Shown here one piece after another: positions 53,106 through 55,874 of a stretch of 55,874 bases of DNA; within the stretch, counting starts at the first letter, position 1, and the number at the start of each line of letters is the position of its first letter. The position numbers and the translations under genes are program-made. This DNA is from an uncultured Bacteroidota bacterium (GTDB lineage Bacteria; Bacteroidota; Bacteroidia; Bacteroidales; F082): contig UQNO01000011.1 of the NCBI GenBank assembly GCA_900542475.1, forward strand, positions 1 to 55,874, in the 5' to 3' direction. Below the pieces are notes generated by a model. That model saw only the letters and a list, made by a program, of their open reading frames with translations, was not told the origin of the DNA and searched no databases.

Positions 53106-55085
53106 ATGGCAGAAAACATCAACAACAAGCCCAGGAAAAAGATAGGATTTTATTGGATTTACATAATACTGATAGCGTTTTTCCTGGGTTCGATATTTTT
53201 CAACAGCTCTGGTTCGGTGAAGACAACGACATTGTCTGAATTGAGCAGAATGCTTAAGGAGGGCGATGTTGACAAGATAGAGCTTGTGAACGGCAAGACG
53301 GCGGAGATTTATCTCAACGAGCAAGGCATGAGGAAATATTTCCCCAACGAGACGAGGAATGTCTTCGGCAAGTCGCCGAATTACACGCTCAACGTGTCGG
53401 AAGACCGTCTTTATTCCAAGATGGACGAGGCGCAGCAAGGTCTTGAGAACCCTATCGAGGTTGTTCCTGTGGAGCGTCACAACTGGATGGGAGATATTAT
53501 CAGCTGGGTGCTTCCGTTGTTATTGATAATAGCGTTTTGGGTTTTGATAATGCGCAGGATGAGCAGTGGTTCCGGCATGGGCGGTGGCGGACAGATTTTC
53601 AACATCGGGAAGTCGAAGGCACAGTTATACGACCAAGAGAAGGGCAACAAGACCACGTTCAAGGACGTGGCGGGTCTTGAGGAGGCCAAGGAGGAGGTGA
53701 TGGAGATTGTTGACTTTCTCAGGAATCCCAGCAGATACACACGTTTAGGCGGCAAGATTCCGAAGGGTGTTTTGCTGGTAGGTCCTCCAGGCACTGGCAA
53801 GACATTGTTAGCGAAATCGGTGGCGGGCGAGGCCAACGTGCCGTTTTTCAGCATTTCCGGTTCCGACTTTGTGGAGATGTTCGTCGGTGTCGGTGCGTCG
53901 CGGGTGCGCGACCTTTTCAAGCAGGCGAAGGAGAAGTCGCCGTGTATCATCTTCATCGACGAGATTGACGCCATCGGCCGTGCGAGAGGCAAGAACATAG
54001 TGAGCGGCGGCAACGACGAGCGCGAGAGCACTCTGAATCAGCTGCTCACCGAGATGGACGGTTTCGGCACCAACTCGGGTGTCATAGTGTTGGCAGCCAC
54101 CAACCGCGCCGACATTCTCGACAAGGCGTTGATGCGTGCCGGACGCTTCGACCGTCAGATATATGTCGAGTTACCCGACTTGAACGGTCGTCGCGAGATT
54201 TTCGCGGTACACATGCGCGGGCTGAAGTTAGGCGACGACGTTGACAACGAGTTCCTGGCGAAGCAGACACCGGGTTTCTCCGGCGCCGACATCGCCAATG
54301 TGTGCAACGAGGCAGCCCTCATCGCCGCGCGCCGCAACAAGGAGAACATAGGCAAACAAGACTTTTTAGACGCCATCGACCGCATAGTGGGAGGTCTCGA
54401 GAAGAAAAACTCCGTGATAACACCGTCCGAGAAGAAAGTAATAGCATTCCACGAGGCGGGACACGCCACGACGAGTTGGATGCTGGAGCACGCTCACCCT
54501 TTGGTGAAAGTCACCATCGTCCCGAGAGGCAAGGCACTCGGCGCGGCCTGGTATCTGCCCGACGAGAGGCAAATCACCACGAAAGAGCAGATGTTTCACG
54601 AGATGGTAGCGACACTCGGCGGCCGCGCCGCGGAACAAATTGTCTTCGGACAGATATCCACCGGAGCGCTGAACGACCTCGAAAAAGTGTCGAAACAAGC
54701 CCACGCCATGGTGATGTACTATGGCCTCGACGAGACTATCGGCAACGTGAGCTACTATGACTCGACAGGGCAGCAAGACTATGCGTTTACAAAGCCGTTC
54801 AGCGAGAAGACAGCCGAGAAGATTGACGACGAGGTGAGCAAACTCATAGAAAAAGCTTATCAAGAGGCGTTGCGCATCTTGAATGAATACAAAGGAGGTC
54901 TCATACAACTTGCCGAGAAACTCATCGACAAGGAAGTCATCTTCACCGACGACCTCGTGACGATTTTCGGCGAGCGTCCATGGAAACAAGAGGAGAGGAC
55001 GTTCTCGAGACGCAAGGAAGAGAAGGCGGAAGAGAGCGAAGGTTCCGACAATCAATATTCTCCGGACAACACCACAATAGCGTAA
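53106..55085 (+). CDS. ftsH: ATP-dependent zinc metalloprotease FtsH
   Basis: FtsH is a hexameric inner-membrane AAA+ protease that degrades membrane and regulatory proteins. Membrane helices lie at about 13-33 and 130-149, flanking a periplasmic domain. Walker A GPPGTGKT is at 226-233, Walker B IIFIDEIDAIGRARG at about 281-295, the second region of homology includes NRADILDKALMRAGRFDRQ (in part), and the zinc site HEAGH is at 449-453. At 659 residues it is full length, with a charged Glu/Lys-rich tail. The LUD gene starts three bases after its stop. Confidence 0.98.
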   Translation: MAENINNKPRKKIGFYWIYIILIAFFLGSIFFNSSGSVKTTTLSELSRMLKEGDVDKIELVNGKTAEIYLNEQGMRKYFPNETRNVFGKSPNYTLNVSEDRLYSKMDEAQQGLENPIEVVPVERHNWMGDIISWVLPLLLIIAFWVLIMRRMSSGSGMGGGGQIFNIGKSKAQLYDQEKGNKTTFKDVAGLEEAKEEVMEIVDFLRNPSRYTRLGGKIPKGVLLVGPPGTGKTLLAKSVAGEANVPFFSISGSDFVEMFVGVGASRVRDLFKQAKEKSPCIIFIDEIDAIGRARGKNIVSGGNDERESTLNQLLTEMDGFGTNSGVIVLAATNRADILDKALMRAGRFDRQIYVELPDLNGRREIFAVHMRGLKLGDDVDNEFLAKQTPGFSGADIANVCNEAALIAARRNKENIGKQDFLDAIDRIVGGLEKKNSVITPSEKKVIAFHEAGHATTSWMLEHAHPLVKVTIVPRGKALGAAWYLPDERQITTKEQMFHEMVATLGGRAAEQIVFGQISTGALNDLEKVSKQAHAMVMYYGLDETIGNVSYYDSTGQQDYAFTKPFSEKTAEKIDDEVSKLIEKAYQEALRILNEYKGGLIQLAEKLIDKEVIFTDDLVTIFGERPWKQEERTFSRRKEEKAEESEGSDNQYSPDNTTIA

Positions 55086-55088
55086 AAC

Positions 55089-55760
55089 ATGAAAGTATTC
55101 TCATTCGGAAACCTCGGCGAGCGCACCAACAAGGAGCAGATTCTTGCGAAGGTGCGCAAGGCTTTGATGTCGAAGGACGAGAAGATGTTTTCCGATGTAA
55201 ACATGCAAACAGAGACTTGGACGCCGTTCAAGGAGGAGGACGGTGTTGACTTCACTTTCGTGGAGCGTTTCAAAGACAATGGTGGCATTTTCGTTTATTT
55301 TGAAAGCAAGGACGATTTCATCGAGGCGATGAAGCAGTATATTGTCGAGAACCGATGGGAGCCGTTGTGCAGCACCAGTGCGAGGATAGAGGCGTTGTTC
55401 CGGGGCAGCGGCATCGAGTTGTGCAGCGACTACGGTGTCAACCGCAAAAAGACCGTGAGCATTGTTGACTGCGAGTGCTTGATAGCGCAGACAGGGAGCG
55501 TGGCAGTGACAGACGCATGCGCGGGGTCGAGGGAGGCGTATTCAAATGCCGACACCTTGTTGATATTCGCCACTCCAAACCAGATTGTGGCAAGCATGAA
55601 AGACGCGATAAAACTCTTGAAAGAGAAATATAAAAAACAAAGACCCGCAGAGACCGTCATCATCAGCGGCCCGAGCAAGAGCACCGAAATAGACAACCAT
55701 TTAGTTATCGGAGCCCAAGGAATAAAACAGATTGCGCTGTTTTTAGTCGAAGAAGAATAA
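55089..55760 (+). CDS. LUD domain protein (LutC/YkgG-like)
   Basis: The 223-residue protein has the LUD fold, found in LutC of the lactate-oxidising LutABC complex and in stand-alone proteins. Typical blocks are CECLIAQTGSVAVTDA (about 129-144), NADTLLIFATPNQIV and SGPSKSTEIDNHLVIGAQG near 195-213. No lutA or lutB partner is adjacent, so a lactate role is not supported. Its place directly after ftsH is conserved in Bacteroidota. Confidence 0.88.
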   Translation: MKVFSFGNLGERTNKEQILAKVRKALMSKDEKMFSDVNMQTETWTPFKEEDGVDFTFVERFKDNGGIFVYFESKDDFIEAMKQYIVENRWEPLCSTSARIEALFRGSGIELCSDYGVNRKKTVSIVDCECLIAQTGSVAVTDACAGSREAYSNADTLLIFATPNQIVASMKDAIKLLKEKYKKQRPAETVIISGPSKSTEIDNHLVIGAQGIKQIALFLVEEE

Positions 55761-55797
55761 AAAATCAATCATCTAATGCATTACATAAGAAAAGCAT

Positions 55798-55874
55798 GAG
55801 AGTGTAAATTAAACTGTGTCAGGCTACAATAAAAAGTAGAACGACAAAGTTTAATTAAAAATGGAAGAGAAAAT
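55798..55874 (+). mobile_element. possible left end of an IS256-like element (cut off)
   Basis: GAGAGTGTAAATTAAACTG with TGTCAGG directly after it, at 55798-55823, resembles the GTGTAAATTAAACTGTGTC-type terminal repeats of IS256-family elements. It is followed 38 bases later by an ATG. In many relatives the next gene after LUD is cdsA, so an insertion here would interrupt that order. The other end is outside the window, so this is only a resemblance. Confidence 0.35.
55861..55874 (+). CDS. start of a truncated open frame (MEEK...)
   Basis: An ATG followed by GAAGAGAAA begins at 55861 and runs off the window. The sequence is too short to identify; if the upstream repeat is an IS end, this would be its transposase start. 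Confidence 0.3.

Overview
The window looks like chromosomal DNA of an uncultured or poorly characterised member of the Bacteroidales (phylum Bacteroidota). Evidence: three proteins with C-terminal type IX secretion (T9SS) sorting domains, a full BatA-E 'aerotolerance' operon behind a MoxR ATPase, gene neighbourhoods typical of the phylum (DUF2520-kdsC-ubiA-maf-surE-lpxB; PASTA-rluD facing ddl; nudix facing pyrE; birA facing rsfS-ftsH-LUD), promoters of the Bacteroidota type (TTTG, 19-21 nt, TAnnTTTG), and start sites mostly without Shine-Dalgarno sequences. GC content is moderate, with clear AT-rich intergenic gaps. Most of the window is conserved core genome. I see no rRNA, CRISPR array or prophage; the only possible insertion sequence is cut off by the right edge.

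Layout, left to right. 1-180: tRNA-Asp (minus) with its promoter and terminator. 315-7225: a leftward block of DUF2520, KdsC-type phosphatase, UbiA prenyltransferase, Maf, SurE and LpxB, closed by a strong hairpin terminator, then ComEC. 7365-15686: rightward moxR-DUF58-batD-like-batA-batB-batC-batD-batE. 15830-24088: a T9SS-exported propeller protein, a 43-residue lipoprotein on the other strand, ung, an rdgB-type NTP pyrophosphatase, and a second large T9SS protein whose 5' quarter is far more AT-rich than the rest. 24096-28170: leftward alaS, lipoprotein, outer-membrane barrel. 28276-29593: M23 peptidase and a MerR regulator. 29624-34621: leftward PASTA protein, T9SS protein, rluD, hldD. 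34714-36793: ddl and an AI-2E family permease. 36790-45917: leftward secA, two tandem patatin/outer-membrane-barrel proteins, pyrH, frr. 45991-47737: coaD and an exported thioredoxin-fold protein lacking CxxC. 47923-50185: an accessory surface cassette (small exported protein plus lipoprotein) behind a 401-nt leader. 50186-55760: nudix and pyrE (divergent), SRPBCC protein, birA and rsfS (divergent), ftsH and LUD. 55798-55874: a possible IS256-like left end.

Functionally the window is dominated by envelope biogenesis: lipopolysaccharide (KdsC, LpxB, HldD), peptidoglycan (Ddl, PASTA, M23), protein export (SecA, T9SS cargo, patatin autotransporters) and membrane proteolysis (FtsH), mixed with housekeeping genes (alaS, frr, pyrH, pyrE, coaD, ung). 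The stretch that best repays attention is 47837-50100. There a translationally coupled pair of exported proteins follows a leader with a hairpin, a run of nine C (G on the coding strand) and twelve copies of a 9-bp tandem repeat, which suggests a variable surface locus. Other points worth checking are the compositional break in the T9SS gene at about 21570, the tandem patatin-barrel genes and the 43-residue lipoprotein. I did not find a clearly new multi-gene defence or metabolic system.
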